Positions 9,395 through 18,911 of a stretch of DNA of 40,142 nucleotides are shown here, piece by piece; the stretch's first letter is position 1, and each line of letters starts with the position of its first letter. The DNA is from Flavobacteriales bacterium UBA5081 (lineage in GTDB: Bacteria; Bacteroidota; Bacteroidia; Flavobacteriales_E; Vicingaceae): positions 78,816-118,957 of the forward strand of contig DIAJ01000016.1 in NCBI GenBank assembly GCA_002415785.1, read 5' to 3'. A model generated the notes under the pieces. The model had not been told where the DNA came from. It did no database searches and worked only from the letters and a program-made list of their open reading frames with translations. Both the position numbers and the translations under genes were made by a program.

Positions 9395-9985
9395 TTACAA
9401 CAATACTTTAGGCCCGCCTTTTTTCAACAGTTCTTTAAACTCCGAAGGGCCGTCAATTAAATCATCTTTAAAGTCATCTAACTGCCTTAAGGTTTCAGCA
9501 GAAAGTAAATCCATCATCTCATCCAAGGCTTCTGTTCTAATCATATAGGGAAACTCCTGATATAGCATTTGATCTCCTTGACAAAGGGCGTAGAGTTGAC
9601 ACTCTCCTTCTTCATTGACTTCTTCATGATGAACTAAACATCTTCTGAGCCACTCTTCATCATCTTGATCTCTTAATTGATTAAATCGTTGCTGAAAATT
9701 CACCCGCTCCTTAAAAAAACTTTCTATTCGCTCTCTTGAGCCTTTAGAAAGTTTTAAGTTCATTTCTTGTGCACAATTCACACAAACTGCATACTCAAAA
9801 ATGGTTGCTGTCACCTTTTCTCCATCAAAGCCTCTCACCGCTTTCTCGATTAAGTAAGGCGTATTAGACTCCGGTAAATTCATTTTGCAATTAATGCAAT
9901 TTTCAAAGGGAGCGGCTTCTGCATCCGACCAAAATAATGGGTGGATATTTGTCGTTCTTAAATGATTGGTTGAATTATCTGACAT
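9395..9985 (-). CDS. Conserved hypothetical protein with paired CxxC motifs
   Basis: This 196-residue soluble protein has two CxxC pairs near residues 30-33 (CINC) and 68-71 (CVNC), spaced like a zinc-binding site. The rest is acidic and helical, ending in GGPKVLL. A further cysteine pair (C109 region, CQLYALC) is more widely spaced. No family name is recognised; it resembles uncharacterised Bacteroidota proteins. The ATG at 9985 lies about 57 nt downstream of the small RNA terminator, so it probably has its own promoter. It precedes the DUF2130 gene by 20 nt, which suggests the pair function together. Confidence 0.65.
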   Translation of the reverse strand: MSDNSTNHLRTTNIHPLFWSDAEAAPFENCINCKMNLPESNTPYLIEKAVRGFDGEKVTATIFEYAVCVNCAQEMNLKLSKGSRERIESFFKERVNFQQRFNQLRDQDDEEWLRRCLVHHEEVNEEGECQLYALCQGDQMLYQEFPYMIRTEALDEMMDLLSAETLRQLDDFKDDLIDGPSEFKELLKKGGPKVLL

Positions 9986-10041
9986 AGGATAAAGCTACGA
10001 AAAAGCAAGCTTTAGAAAAAACATTACTACATTTTATCCAT

Positions 10042-10066
10042 AAAAAAACCCCACCTGGCGGTGGGG
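10042..10066 (-). terminator. Intrinsic terminator of the small RNA
   Basis: CCCCACC (10049-10055), loop TGGC and GGTGGGG (10060-10066) form a perfect 7-bp G/C-rich stem. On the reverse strand it is followed by seven T (10042-10048). The T-run lies only on that side, which sets the direction of transcription. Confidence 0.9.
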
Positions 10067-10169
10067 CTTGCTTGTATGGTAAATTAATCAAAACTTATTA
10101 TGGTGAAAACGACTTTCTCGCTGTATTTCTACAGCCACCACCATACAAGCATGTGATGGAAAAAACAAT
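10042..10169 (-). ncRNA. Structured small RNA gene, unidentified family
   Basis: No protein frame covers this interval, yet it has every part of an independent RNA gene on the reverse strand. A perfect promoter (TTG at 10204-10206, 21-nt spacer, TATATTTG at 10175-10182) puts the 5' end near 10169. An 11-bp closing stem pairs 10140-10150 with 10070-10080 without mismatch. Inside it, CACC (10136-10139) pairs with GGTG (10102-10105). These enclose a 6-bp hairpin with a GAAA tetraloop (10120-10135) and a weaker GAAA/TTTC hairpin (about 10106-10118). A terminator hairpin (10049-10066) then runs into seven U. The length is about 128 nt. It is not 4.5S SRP RNA (no GGAAGGAGCA-like loop), tRNA or RNase P RNA. 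I cannot name the family. Confidence 0.75.
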
Positions 10170-10174
10170 TAGGA

Positions 10175-10206
10175 CAAATATAAGACATTCTATTTCTATA
10201 TTCCAA
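10175..10206 (-). promoter_or_regulatory. Promoter of the small RNA
   Basis: On the reverse strand TTG (10204-10206), 21 nt and TATATTTG (10175-10182) match the Bacteroidota promoter consensus with no mismatch. It lies between the terminator of the TPR gene and the RNA stem, so it cannot serve the upstream protein genes. Confidence 0.8.
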
Positions 10207-10249
10207 ACATTTGCTAAAATATTTTTTATACATTGATTTTGAAACAAAA

Positions 10250-10279
10250 AAAGAGCGAAAAATCACTTTTTCGCTCTTT
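10250..10279. terminator. Intrinsic terminator after the gyrA-TPR operon
   Basis: A 13-bp perfect stem (10250-10262 with 10267-10279, loop TCAC) is followed by a run of T on the reverse strand, 22 nt beyond the TPR gene stop. It would also work on the forward strand but serves the leftward operon here. Confidence 0.9.
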
Positions 10280-10300
10280 CTATATAGTGTATTAGTCGTA

Positions 10301-11584
10301 TTAATTCCCCTGCAGTTTCGCTTTCATTGCTTTATACTTTTCTGTTTCGCCCATAATGGCGTAAACTTGTACCAATGAAGCCATAGTGTTTTTGTCTTTA
10401 GGGTCTATTTCATGTGCCTGCTCCAAAGCCGGCTTTGCTTTTGCAAAATATTCATTCGCTTTCTTTGTTGCTGCATCGTACTCTGCTTGCTCTTTTATTC
10501 CATAATTACTGGCTTTGTTGTTCCACTCCGCTCCGGCATTAAAGTACATAGCACCTAAGTTATATGCTGCGTCAAAGAACTTTGGATCTACTTCAACTGC
10601 TTTTTTGTAGTCAGCTTCAGCTTTTTCAAACTCTCCCATTTGATCGTAAATCAAGCCTCTGTTGTAATACAATGTAGCGTCTTCCGGATCTTTTGCTATC
10701 GCCTTATCAAAGTTATTTAAGGCTTCATCAATCTGTCCGGTAGTCAATAAATAGCTCAACTCTTCTCGAACCAAACCCTCATTGTCAGGGTACTTTTCCA
10801 AACCTTTACGAATCACTTCAATCTTTTTAGTGGTATCCTTTTTTCTATCGTAAATGCTTGCCATATACATATAAATGTCAGGACCTCCATAATTAATTTG
10901 AGTTAAAGCAGTATAATAGCCCAATGCATCATCATATTGCTCTAAACGTTCAGATACCAAAGCAGCATTAAACATCCCCAAAGAATCTACTCTGCCCATA
11001 ATGGCATTTGTCATAATTGACTTTTCGTACATTTCTTTTGCTTTTTCAAACTCTTGATTTTGGAATGATTCAACACCTTTGTTCAACAATGCATTTGCCA
11101 AATAGGGGAATTTATTCCCCAAAATGTCACGCGTATATGTAGGGTCATCATAAGAAGTCTTGCGATTCATTATGTAGCCCATAAACTTTTGTTGATCTTC
11201 GGCATTTTCTAAATCTAACTGATTTGACCCCTCGTCCTCTATGTTGTATTTAAGTGCGTTCAAATAAAACTCCATGGTTTTATCAATGGCATTGTCAAAC
11301 TTTGCTCTACACTCTTCATCTTTGTTTAAAGCTGCGTTAAAGTATAAATTTCCACCGTAATACCAAGTTTTGGCCCAGCTGCCGGTTTTCTCATCTTTTA
11401 CAGCTTCTTCAATGGCAACGATTCCCTTTTCAAGGTCGCTGCACTCTTTATCTCTTTCAAAGGCTTTATTGTAGTTGTAAGCTGTTACAACATTTGCCTT
11501 TTGAGCATTAACATTAGTCGCACTTAAGCCTAAAGCTAAGCCAATACCCAAAACTGATTTCAAGTTCATGCTTTTAATTTTCAT
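10301..11584 (-). CDS. Secreted TPR repeat protein
   Basis: This 427-residue protein has a signal peptide (about 1-27, cleavage after NVNAQ) and several tetratricopeptide repeats. The clearest are SFQNQEFEKAKEMYEKSI, ALNNFDKAIAKDPEDATLYY and EKAEADYKKAVEVDPKFFDAAY (residues about 165-345). TPR proteins are scaffolds for protein contacts; this one would sit in the periplasm. The partner is unknown. It begins 12 nt after the gyrA stop and ends at a strong terminator, so it is the second gene of the gyrA transcript. That coupling says little about function. A second ATG five codons in (MNLKSV) could also be the start. Confidence 0.8.
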   Translation of the reverse strand: MKIKSMNLKSVLGIGLALGLSATNVNAQKANVVTAYNYNKAFERDKECSDLEKGIVAIEEAVKDEKTGSWAKTWYYGGNLYFNAALNKDEECRAKFDNAIDKTMEFYLNALKYNIEDEGSNQLDLENAEDQQKFMGYIMNRKTSYDDPTYTRDILGNKFPYLANALLNKGVESFQNQEFEKAKEMYEKSIMTNAIMGRVDSLGMFNAALVSERLEQYDDALGYYTALTQINYGGPDIYMYMASIYDRKKDTTKKIEVIRKGLEKYPDNEGLVREELSYLLTTGQIDEALNNFDKAIAKDPEDATLYYNRGLIYDQMGEFEKAEADYKKAVEVDPKFFDAAYNLGAMYFNAGAEWNNKASNYGIKEQAEYDAATKKANEYFAKAKPALEQAHEIDPKDKNTMASLVQVYAIMGETEKYKAMKAKLQGN

Positions 11585-11596
11585 TGTTTAATGTGT

Positions 11597-14188
11597 TTAG
11601 TTTTCTGAATCTTCAGCCTCGTCGTTTGCAACATCTTTGCCATTCTCTTCAGAACTGTCTTCTTGAGTTGAATTTTCTATTCCTTCTACAGCTTCTTCAC
11701 CTTCAATTAACTCTTCTTCTTCCTCACTTACATCTACTTTAGCAACAGCTGCGATAGAATCGTTCTTTCTTAAATTAATCAATCGAACTCCCTGTGTAGC
11801 TCTACCCATAATTCTTAAATCAGCCACGGCAATTCGAATAATTACTCCCGAACGATTAATTATCATCAAGTCATTTTCATCGGTTACCGATTTAATGGCA
11901 ATCAAATTTCCGGTTTTTTCGGTAATGTTCAAAGTTTTCACCCCTTTACCACCACGGTTGGTTACTCTATAGATTTCTGAATTATCTTCAGGGTCGTTTA
12001 AGAATGAGCGTTTTCCGTAACCTTTCTCAGAAACAACAAGCACTGTCTCTTCTTGAGCGTTTCGAACTGTAATCATTCCAATTACTTCGTCATCATCGCC
12101 TGCAAGAGTTACTCCTCTAACACCGGCAGCATTTCTACCCATGCTCCTCACTTTACTCTCATTAAAGCGAATTGCTCTACCGCTCTTTAATGCCAACATA
12201 ATTTCATCCGAACCATTTGTCAGCTTTGCTTCCAGAAGCATATCCCCCTCTCTAATAGTAATGGCATTAATACCGTTTGAACGCGGACGAGAATAAGCCT
12301 CTAACTTTGTCTTCTTAATCACGCCATTTTTAGAAGCCATTACGATGAAGTTATTATTAATGTATTCTTCGTCGTTTAAGTCGTTAACACAGATGTAAGC
12401 TTTTACATTATCATCCGGTTCAATGCTTATTAAGTTTTGGATCGCTCTACCTTTTGATGTTTTATTTCCTTCTGGAATTTCAAACACCCTCATCCAATAA
12501 CACTTTCCTTTCTCTGTAAAGATTAGAAGGTAGTTGTGCGTTGTAGCCACAAATAAATGCTCTAGGAAATCTTCATCTCTTGTTGAACTTCCTCTAGAAC
12601 CTGTTCCTCCTCTATTCTGTCTTTTGTATTCAGAAAGCTGAGTTCTTTTTATGTAACCTAAATGAGAGATAGTTACTACCACCTCTTCATCCGGAATCAT
12701 ATCTTCTATGCTAAAGTCTTCTGCTGAGTACTCAATAACAGAGCGTCTTTCATCGCCATACTTATCTTTAACCTCAAGCATTTCATCTTTAATGATTTGC
12801 ATCCTCATCTCCTCATTGCCTAAAATTGCTTCTAAATGCTCAATCAACTTCATCAGCTCAGCGTACTCCTCTTTTAACTTATCTCTTTCAAGACCTGTTA
12901 ATTTTTGAAGTCTGAGTTCCAGAATTGCTTTTGCTTGAATTTCGGATAGTTCAAAACGCTCCATTAAGCCATTTTTGGCATCATCTGGCGTTCTGCTTGC
13001 GCGAATCATTTCAATTACTTCATCTAAATTGTCGATGGCTATAATTAAACCTTCAATAACGTGCGCTTTATCTTTCGCTTTTCTAAGCTCAAATTCAGTT
13101 CTACGAACCACTACTTCATGTCGGAAATCCACAAAATGTCGAATCATATCTTTAAGATTCAACATTACCGGACGGCCGTTGACTAAAGCAATGTTGTTAA
13201 CTGAAAAACTCGTCTGTAAAGAAGTATGCTTAAATAAGTTATTCATAACCACATTGGTAATTGCATCTTTTTTCAAGTCATAAACTATACGCATTCCATT
13301 ACGGTCAGACTCATCGTTAATGTCTGAAATTCCTTCAATTTTTTTATCGTTAACCAGGTCGGCAGTTCTCTTAATTAGGTCTGCCTTATTAACAAGGTAA
13401 GGTATTTCAGTAACGATAATTCTCTCCCTTCCCGTAGAGGTGGTTTCGATTTCAGCTTTGGCACGCATGACAATACGTCCTTTTCCTGTTTCAAAAGCCT
13501 CTTTTACGCCTTCATATCCGTAAATAATACCACCGGTTGGAAAATCAGGAGCTTTAATGTGCTGCATTAAGCCCTCAACTTCAATATCTTTATCATCGAT
13601 ATAAGCAACAATACCATCAATGACTTCACTAATATTGTGAGGTGCCATATTGGTAGCCATACCAACGGCAATACCCGAAGCTCCATTCACTAAAAGTTGC
13701 GGAATTCTTGTTGGCAACACTGTTGGCTCTGTTAAAGAGTCATCAAAGTTTAAACGAAAATCGACGGTATCTTTATCAATATCCGTCAACATTTCTTCTG
13801 AAAGCTTTCTCAAACGAGCCTCAGTATAACGCATTGCAGCGGGACTATCGCCATCAACCGAGCCAAAGTTACCTTGACCGTCTACTAACATATAGCGCAA
13901 TGACCAAGGTTGTGCCATACGAACCATTGTATCGTAAACAGCTGAATCACCGTGGGGGTGATATTTACCCAGCACTTCTCCGACGATACGCGCAGACTTT
14001 TTATAAGGTTTGTTCGACAAGATTCCCAAATCTTGCATTCCGTACAAAATTCTTCTGTGCACCGGTTTTAGTCCATCACGAACATCCGGTAGTGCACGAC
14101 TAACAATTACCGACATCGAATAATCGATGTAGGCCGACTTCATCTCTTCCTCAATATTAATAGGAACAATTTTTTCTCCTTCTGCCAT
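11597..14188 (-). CDS. gyrA: DNA gyrase subunit A
   Basis: GyrA cuts and rejoins DNA in the A2B2 gyrase that introduces negative supercoils. This 863-residue protein has the catalytic tyrosine Y121 in AAMRYTEARL. The quinolone region KYHPHGDSAVYD has S82 and D86, equivalent to E. coli S83 and D87, so it shows the drug-sensitive residues. The C-terminal beta-pinwheel starts near 500 and contains the GyrA box at 524-530 as QNRGGTG, against the textbook QRRGGKG. These features and its retention favour gyrase over topoisomerase IV ParC. The last 45 residues are strongly acidic, as in many GyrA tails. It is divergent from clpC. Confidence 0.95.
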   Translation of the reverse strand: MAEGEKIVPINIEEEMKSAYIDYSMSVIVSRALPDVRDGLKPVHRRILYGMQDLGILSNKPYKKSARIVGEVLGKYHPHGDSAVYDTMVRMAQPWSLRYMLVDGQGNFGSVDGDSPAAMRYTEARLRKLSEEMLTDIDKDTVDFRLNFDDSLTEPTVLPTRIPQLLVNGASGIAVGMATNMAPHNISEVIDGIVAYIDDKDIEVEGLMQHIKAPDFPTGGIIYGYEGVKEAFETGKGRIVMRAKAEIETTSTGRERIIVTEIPYLVNKADLIKRTADLVNDKKIEGISDINDESDRNGMRIVYDLKKDAITNVVMNNLFKHTSLQTSFSVNNIALVNGRPVMLNLKDMIRHFVDFRHEVVVRRTEFELRKAKDKAHVIEGLIIAIDNLDEVIEMIRASRTPDDAKNGLMERFELSEIQAKAILELRLQKLTGLERDKLKEEYAELMKLIEHLEAILGNEEMRMQIIKDEMLEVKDKYGDERRSVIEYSAEDFSIEDMIPDEEVVVTISHLGYIKRTQLSEYKRQNRGGTGSRGSSTRDEDFLEHLFVATTHNYLLIFTEKGKCYWMRVFEIPEGNKTSKGRAIQNLISIEPDDNVKAYICVNDLNDEEYINNNFIVMASKNGVIKKTKLEAYSRPRSNGINAITIREGDMLLEAKLTNGSDEIMLALKSGRAIRFNESKVRSMGRNAAGVRGVTLAGDDDEVIGMITVRNAQEETVLVVSEKGYGKRSFLNDPEDNSEIYRVTNRGGKGVKTLNITEKTGNLIAIKSVTDENDLMIINRSGVIIRIAVADLRIMGRATQGVRLINLRKNDSIAAVAKVDVSEEEEELIEGEEAVEGIENSTQEDSSEENGKDVANDEAEDSEN

Positions 14189-14245
14189 TTTTACAGTTTT
14201 GTGTAAGAATAAAATAATCGCCTTTAGAGCGATTGAATTATTTTT

Positions 14246-14274
14246 CGAAGATACCTATTAATGTTAGTTTACAA
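14246..14274 (-). promoter_or_regulatory. Probable gyrA promoter
   Basis: On the reverse strand TTG (14272-14274), 18 nt and TATCTTCG (14246-14253) match TAnnTTTG with one mismatch. It lies 57 nt before the gyrA ATG. The leader contains a 6-bp hairpin (AATCGC/GCGATT, about 14216-14234) without a T-run. Confidence 0.5.
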
Positions 14275-14335
14275 GGCTCAATATCGGTCTAATTACTAAC
14301 AAATTTTTGTTGATAAAAGAGCTTTGGTTTATTAT

Positions 14336-14362
14336 TTGTATAATAAGGAAAAAATAACTTTG
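14336..14362 (+). promoter_or_regulatory. Probable clpC promoter
   Basis: TAACTTTG at 14355-14362 is a perfect -7 box. A TTG at 14336-14338 is 16 nt upstream, one short of the usual range. The leader to the clpC ATG would be about 75 nt. I see no CtsR-like direct repeat or CIRCE element. Confidence 0.5.
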
Positions 14363-14444
14363 AAATAGGTGAAAGAAATACGAATTTTCTATTTTGAAAA
14401 CAACCAAAACACCTTTCAAAACGTTATACTATTAAAGTAAGCTT

Positions 14445-17039
14445 ATGGAGTCTAATTTTTCACAAAGAGTTAAAGATGTAATAACCTACAGCCGCGAAGA
14501 AGCTTTGCGACTTGGTCATGATTACATTGGAATTGAACACCTGCTGTTGGGCATGATTAGAGAAGGTCAAGGAGTGGGCGTTCAAATACTAAACTCACTG
14601 GGAGCAGATTTAAACGAATTGCGCAGTAAAATAGAAGGCGCTACAAAAAGTGGCAGCAGCTCAATTAATCACCTAACCAATATTCCTTTGGTAAAGCAAG
14701 CTGAAAGGGTTTTGAAAATAACTTACTTAGAAGCAAAACTGTTTAATCAGAACTTGATTGGTACGGAACATTTGCTTTTATCCATTTTAAAAGACAATAA
14801 CAATATAGCTACACAAGCTTTGGAAGATCAAGATGTTTTCTACGACACTGTAAAAGAAGAATTGGAAAGCATTTTATCGAATAAGCCAAGAACTCGCAGT
14901 GAAATGCCCGGCAATCCTACTAACGACGATGATGAAGAAAGTAGCAACAACCCATTTGGAGGCAGTGGCTCCGGAGCAAGCAGAGGAGGAAAAGCCTCAG
15001 AAAGCAAATCAAAAACGCCTGTTCTAGACAACTTCGGTCGTGATTTAACTGCCATGGCAGAAGAAGATAAACTCGACCCTATTGTTGGAAGAGAAAAGGA
15101 AATAGAAAGAGTTTCTCAGATTTTAAGTAGAAGAAAAAAGAATAACCCTATATTAATAGGTGAACCGGGAGTTGGCAAATCAGCTATTGCTGAAGGTTTA
15201 GCACTTAGAATTGTACAAAAGAAAGTCTCTAGAGTACTTTTTAACAAAAGAATTGTCACTTTAGACTTAGCTTCTTTGGTTGCAGGAACGAAATACCGCG
15301 GGCAGTTTGAGGAGCGCATGAAAGCAGTGATGAATGAATTGGAAAAATCGCCAAACATCATCTTGTTTATCGATGAAATTCACACCATTATCGGAGCCGG
15401 TGGTGCTTCAGGCTCACTGGATGCTTCGAATATGTTTAAACCTGCATTAGCTAGAGGTGAAATTCAATGCATAGGCGCAACTACTTTAGACGAGCACCGT
15501 CAGCACATTGAAAAAGACGGTGCGTTGGATCGACGTTTCCAGAAAGTAATGGTAGAGCCTACCACTCCTGATGAAACCATTCAGATACTAAACAACATTA
15601 AAGATCGCTACGAAGTTCATCATAATGTTAACTACACCCCTGAAGCAATAGAAGCTTGCGTTAAGCTGACAGATCGTTACATGACCGACAGGCACTTGCC
15701 GGACAAAGCAATTGATGCCTTGGATGAAGCGGGTTCTAGGGTTCACATTACCAATATAAAAGTTCCTCAAAACATCATTGATATAGAGGAGCAAATTGAA
15801 GAGGTGAAACAAGAAAAAAACAAGGTTGTTAGAAGTCAGAAATACGAAGAAGCAGCTAAGTTAAGAGATAAAGAACGCCAGCTTTCTGAAGCTCTGGAAG
15901 AAGCAAAAATAGCTTGGGAAGAGGAAACGAAAAACCATAGAGAAACGGTTTCTGAGGATAATGTAGCTGAAGTCGTTTCCATGATGACCGGAATTCCCGT
16001 TCAGCGAGTTGCTCAAAAAGAGGGCAAAAAACTCGTTAAAATGTATGAGGAAATTCACGATAAAGTGATTGGTCAAGACGATGCAATTAAGAAAGTGGTT
16101 AAAGCCATTCAGCGTAATCGTGCCGGTTTAAAAGACCCAAACAAACCCATTGGTTCATTTATATTCTTAGGTCCAACGGGAGTGGGAAAAACTCAATTGG
16201 CAAAAGTATTGGCAAGGCATTTATTCGACAATGATGATGCTTTAATCAGAATTGACATGAGTGAGTACATGGAAAAGTTTGCCGTAAGCAGATTGATCGG
16301 TGCACCTCCGGGATATATAGGTTATGAAGAAGGCGGTCAGTTGACTGAAAAAGTTCGCCGTCACCCCTACTCTGTTATCCTTTTGGATGAAATTGAAAAA
16401 GCTCATCCTGATGTATTTAACTTGCTGTTGCAAATATTAGACGACGGACAGGTAACTGACAGCTTAGGCAGAAAAGTGAACTTTAAAAACACCATCATAA
16501 TAATGACTTCAAATATTGGAGCTCGTCAATTAAAAGACTTTGGTCAAGGTGTTGGCTTTAGTACAGCAGCCAAAAAAGCAACGGCCGATGATCATGCTAG
16601 AAGTGTGATTCAATCTGCTTTAAAAAAGGCCTTTGCTCCTGAGTTCTTAAACAGAATTGATGATATGATGATATTTAATTCTTTAACAAAAGAAGATATT
16701 CACAAAATTATTGATATTGAACTGGAAGGACTATACAGCCGAACAAGAGAAATGGGCTTTAATGTAGAGATTTCTGAACCAGCTAAAGATTTTATTGCTG
16801 ACAAAGGGTACGATGCTGATTATGGTGCTAGACCACTTGCAAGAGCGATTCAAAAGTACATTGAGGATCCATTAGCAGAAGAGATCATCCAATCACGATT
16901 GACTGAAGGAGACTTAATCAAAATTAAGTTTGATCAGGATAAAAAAGAGATTGTGATTGATATTGAAAAGAAGACCAAAAAGCTAAAGGGAAAGGCCGAG
17001 GAAAGTCCTGAGAAATCAGACGAATCTAAAGAGGAATAA
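14445..17039 (+). CDS. clpC: ClpC-type AAA+ protease ATPase
   Basis: This 864-residue Hsp100 unfoldase feeds proteins to ClpP and helps refold aggregates. Two Clp N-terminal repeats lie in residues 1-145. A Gly/Ser-rich linker follows at about 155-190. The first AAA+ module has Walker A GEPGVGKS (239-246) and Walker B IILFIDE (305-311). A UVR/M domain, a short coiled coil, covers about 445-490 and marks ClpC rather than ClpA. The second AAA+ module has Walker A GPTGVGKT (576-583) and a C-terminal D2-small domain. The tail is Lys/Glu-rich. It is followed by a strong terminator and so is monocistronic. Confidence 0.95.
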   Translation: MESNFSQRVKDVITYSREEALRLGHDYIGIEHLLLGMIREGQGVGVQILNSLGADLNELRSKIEGATKSGSSSINHLTNIPLVKQAERVLKITYLEAKLFNQNLIGTEHLLLSILKDNNNIATQALEDQDVFYDTVKEELESILSNKPRTRSEMPGNPTNDDDEESSNNPFGGSGSGASRGGKASESKSKTPVLDNFGRDLTAMAEEDKLDPIVGREKEIERVSQILSRRKKNNPILIGEPGVGKSAIAEGLALRIVQKKVSRVLFNKRIVTLDLASLVAGTKYRGQFEERMKAVMNELEKSPNIILFIDEIHTIIGAGGASGSLDASNMFKPALARGEIQCIGATTLDEHRQHIEKDGALDRRFQKVMVEPTTPDETIQILNNIKDRYEVHHNVNYTPEAIEACVKLTDRYMTDRHLPDKAIDALDEAGSRVHITNIKVPQNIIDIEEQIEEVKQEKNKVVRSQKYEEAAKLRDKERQLSEALEEAKIAWEEETKNHRETVSEDNVAEVVSMMTGIPVQRVAQKEGKKLVKMYEEIHDKVIGQDDAIKKVVKAIQRNRAGLKDPNKPIGSFIFLGPTGVGKTQLAKVLARHLFDNDDALIRIDMSEYMEKFAVSRLIGAPPGYIGYEEGGQLTEKVRRHPYSVILLDEIEKAHPDVFNLLLQILDDGQVTDSLGRKVNFKNTIIIMTSNIGARQLKDFGQGVGFSTAAKKATADDHARSVIQSALKKAFAPEFLNRIDDMMIFNSLTKEDIHKIIDIELEGLYSRTREMGFNVEISEPAKDFIADKGYDADYGARPLARAIQKYIEDPLAEEIIQSRLTEGDLIKIKFDQDKKEIVIDIEKKTKKLKGKAEESPEKSDESKEE

Positions 17040-17054
17040 ACAATTTTAATTCGC

Positions 17055-17087
17055 AAAAAAAGCTTGCCTAAACAGCAAGCTTTTTTT
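17055..17087. terminator. clpC terminator
   Basis: A 13-bp perfect stem (17055-17067 with 17075-17087, 7-nt loop CTAAACA) has A-rich and T-rich flanks. On the forward strand seven T close it, 16 nt after the clpC stop. Confidence 0.9.
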
Positions 17088-17140
17088 ATGTCTATGCTGA
17101 AAATAATTACTTTTAGCAAGTTATTTAGGAACACATAACA

Positions 17141-18904
17141 ATGGATTTATTACTGACTGTTGGTATTATAATTATAGGCATCTTTCTCTTTGTAAAAGAT
17201 TACTTTACAATTGACACTACCTCTATTTTAATCATGGCCTTGTTTATTGTAGCCGGCGTTTTAAGTCCTGAAGAAGGATTTTCCGGTTTTAATCACCCTG
17301 CAACGATTACTTTGGGCTGTATGTTTGTGGTGAGTGCAGCTGTATTTAAATCGGGGTTAATTGATGGCTTAAGTAAGCACTTAATTCGAATTGCAAAAAT
17401 TCACTATGTTGCGGCACTAATTGTCTTTTCATGTATTTCTGCCGTTTTCTCAGCCTTTATTAATGATTCAGCGGTAGTGGCCATATTAATCCCCATGGCA
17501 TTATCTGTTGCTCGAGAAAGCAATATTGCCCCTTCTAAGCTTTTAATTCCCATTTCTTTTGCCGCGCTTTTTGGTGGAACATGTACACTCATAGGAACTT
17601 CTACAAACATTCTTGTGAGCAGTATAGCTGAAAAAAGCGGCTATGACGCTTTTGGAATGTTTGAATTTTCAATGCCCGCCCTAACTTTATTAGGTATCGG
17701 CATGTTATATCTATTTGTAGTGGCTCCAATTCTATTGCCCAATAGAAAGGACAAAAGCGACGATCAATTAATCCAAAGCGACAATTATTTGACAGAGTTA
17801 ATAATTCCTGAAGATTGTGAAGACGTAAAAAAACCTATTGGGAAAGCCTCTCTGATAAAAAAATACACTGTTAAGGTGATGAGTATACACAGAAACGGTC
17901 AAGCTTTACAGGAAATTAATCGCGATACGGTTTTACTTGAAGGAGATGTTATAAAAGTAGCCATTAGCCCCAAAAAACTCATTGAATTAAAACAATCATC
18001 ATCCTATCAAATTATTGAAAGTAAGGAGTTAGCACAGGGAGAAGAAGATGGTAAGATTGTTTTTGAAACCATGGTTCCTGTCGGATCAGTTTTAGCTAAA
18101 AGCTCATTAAAAGACACCAAGTTTCAAAACAATTACAATGCTGCAGTTATTGCTATACGTCAACGAAATGAGCTAATTGAAGAAGACTTAAGCGAAGTAA
18201 AAATAAAGGAAGGGGACTTACTATTAATTTATGCAGCTAAAGAGGAAATGAATCAATTAATCGAGCAAAATGTGCTGATTTTACTTTCCGAACATCATAA
18301 AAATAATATCAATTACAAAAAAGCTATTCCTGCTTTATTAATTGCTATTGGTGTAGTTTTAACCGCAGCTCTTGACATTACTTCAATATTAATTAGTGGT
18401 ATGGTAGGTGCACTTTTAATCGTAACAACTTCTACCTTAAGTCCAAAACAAGCCTACGAAGCCATAGAATGGAAAGTTATTTTTATGATGGCAGGAGTAC
18501 TTTCCATGGGAACGGCATTAGAGAAAACCGGTGGAGCTGACATTATTTCAAACTTTGTGTTTAATACTTTTGGCAACTTTGACCCAAGGTACACACTAAG
18601 CATGATTTTTCTGGTTACTTTTTTATCCACCAATGTGCTGTCGAGTAAGGCTACCGCAGCGCTGATGGTTCCTATTGTTATTAGCTTATCAGACACCATG
18701 CAAATTAGTGAAAAACCCTTTTTAATTGCAGTAATGTTTGCTTGCTCGCTTACTTTTATGACACCTGTTAGCTACCCTGTAAACACAATGGTTTATGCCC
18801 CCGGAAATTACAAGTTCAACGATTTTTTAAAAGTAGGAACGCCACTCAATATAATTATTTGGATAGCAGCTTCCTTTGTGATTCCATGGTTTTTTCCATT
18901 TTAA
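17141..18904 (+). CDS. SLC13/DASS family permease with two TrkA-C domains
   Basis: This 587-residue membrane protein has about five to six hydrophobic helices in residues 1-200. A soluble insert of two RCK-C/TrkA-C domains follows at about 215-385 (e.g. YTVKVMSIHRNGQALQEINRDTVLLEGDVIKV, GSVLAKSSLKDTKFQ...). More helices cover about 390-587. The paired signatures FINDSAVVAILIPMA with TLIGTSTNILV, and STNVLSSKATAALMVPI with PVSYPVNTMVYAPG, form the two clamshell substrate loops of the DASS fold. Members carry sulfate, dicarboxylates or other anions with Na+; the substrate cannot be told from sequence. The TrkA-C domains probably sense a ligand. It is a single-gene unit after the clpC terminator. 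Confidence 0.85.
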   Translation: MDLLLTVGIIIIGIFLFVKDYFTIDTTSILIMALFIVAGVLSPEEGFSGFNHPATITLGCMFVVSAAVFKSGLIDGLSKHLIRIAKIHYVAALIVFSCISAVFSAFINDSAVVAILIPMALSVARESNIAPSKLLIPISFAALFGGTCTLIGTSTNILVSSIAEKSGYDAFGMFEFSMPALTLLGIGMLYLFVVAPILLPNRKDKSDDQLIQSDNYLTELIIPEDCEDVKKPIGKASLIKKYTVKVMSIHRNGQALQEINRDTVLLEGDVIKVAISPKKLIELKQSSSYQIIESKELAQGEEDGKIVFETMVPVGSVLAKSSLKDTKFQNNYNAAVIAIRQRNELIEEDLSEVKIKEGDLLLIYAAKEEMNQLIEQNVLILLSEHHKNNINYKKAIPALLIAIGVVLTAALDITSILISGMVGALLIVTTSTLSPKQAYEAIEWKVIFMMAGVLSMGTALEKTGGADIISNFVFNTFGNFDPRYTLSMIFLVTFLSTNVLSSKATAALMVPIVISLSDTMQISEKPFLIAVMFACSLTFMTPVSYPVNTMVYAPGNYKFNDFLKVGTPLNIIIWIAASFVIPWFFPF

Positions 18905-18911
18905 CCTAATT

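Noticed and set aside
12708..13283. Forward-strand frames within gyrA
   Set aside because: They are antisense shadows of gyrA with no start signals or domain content.
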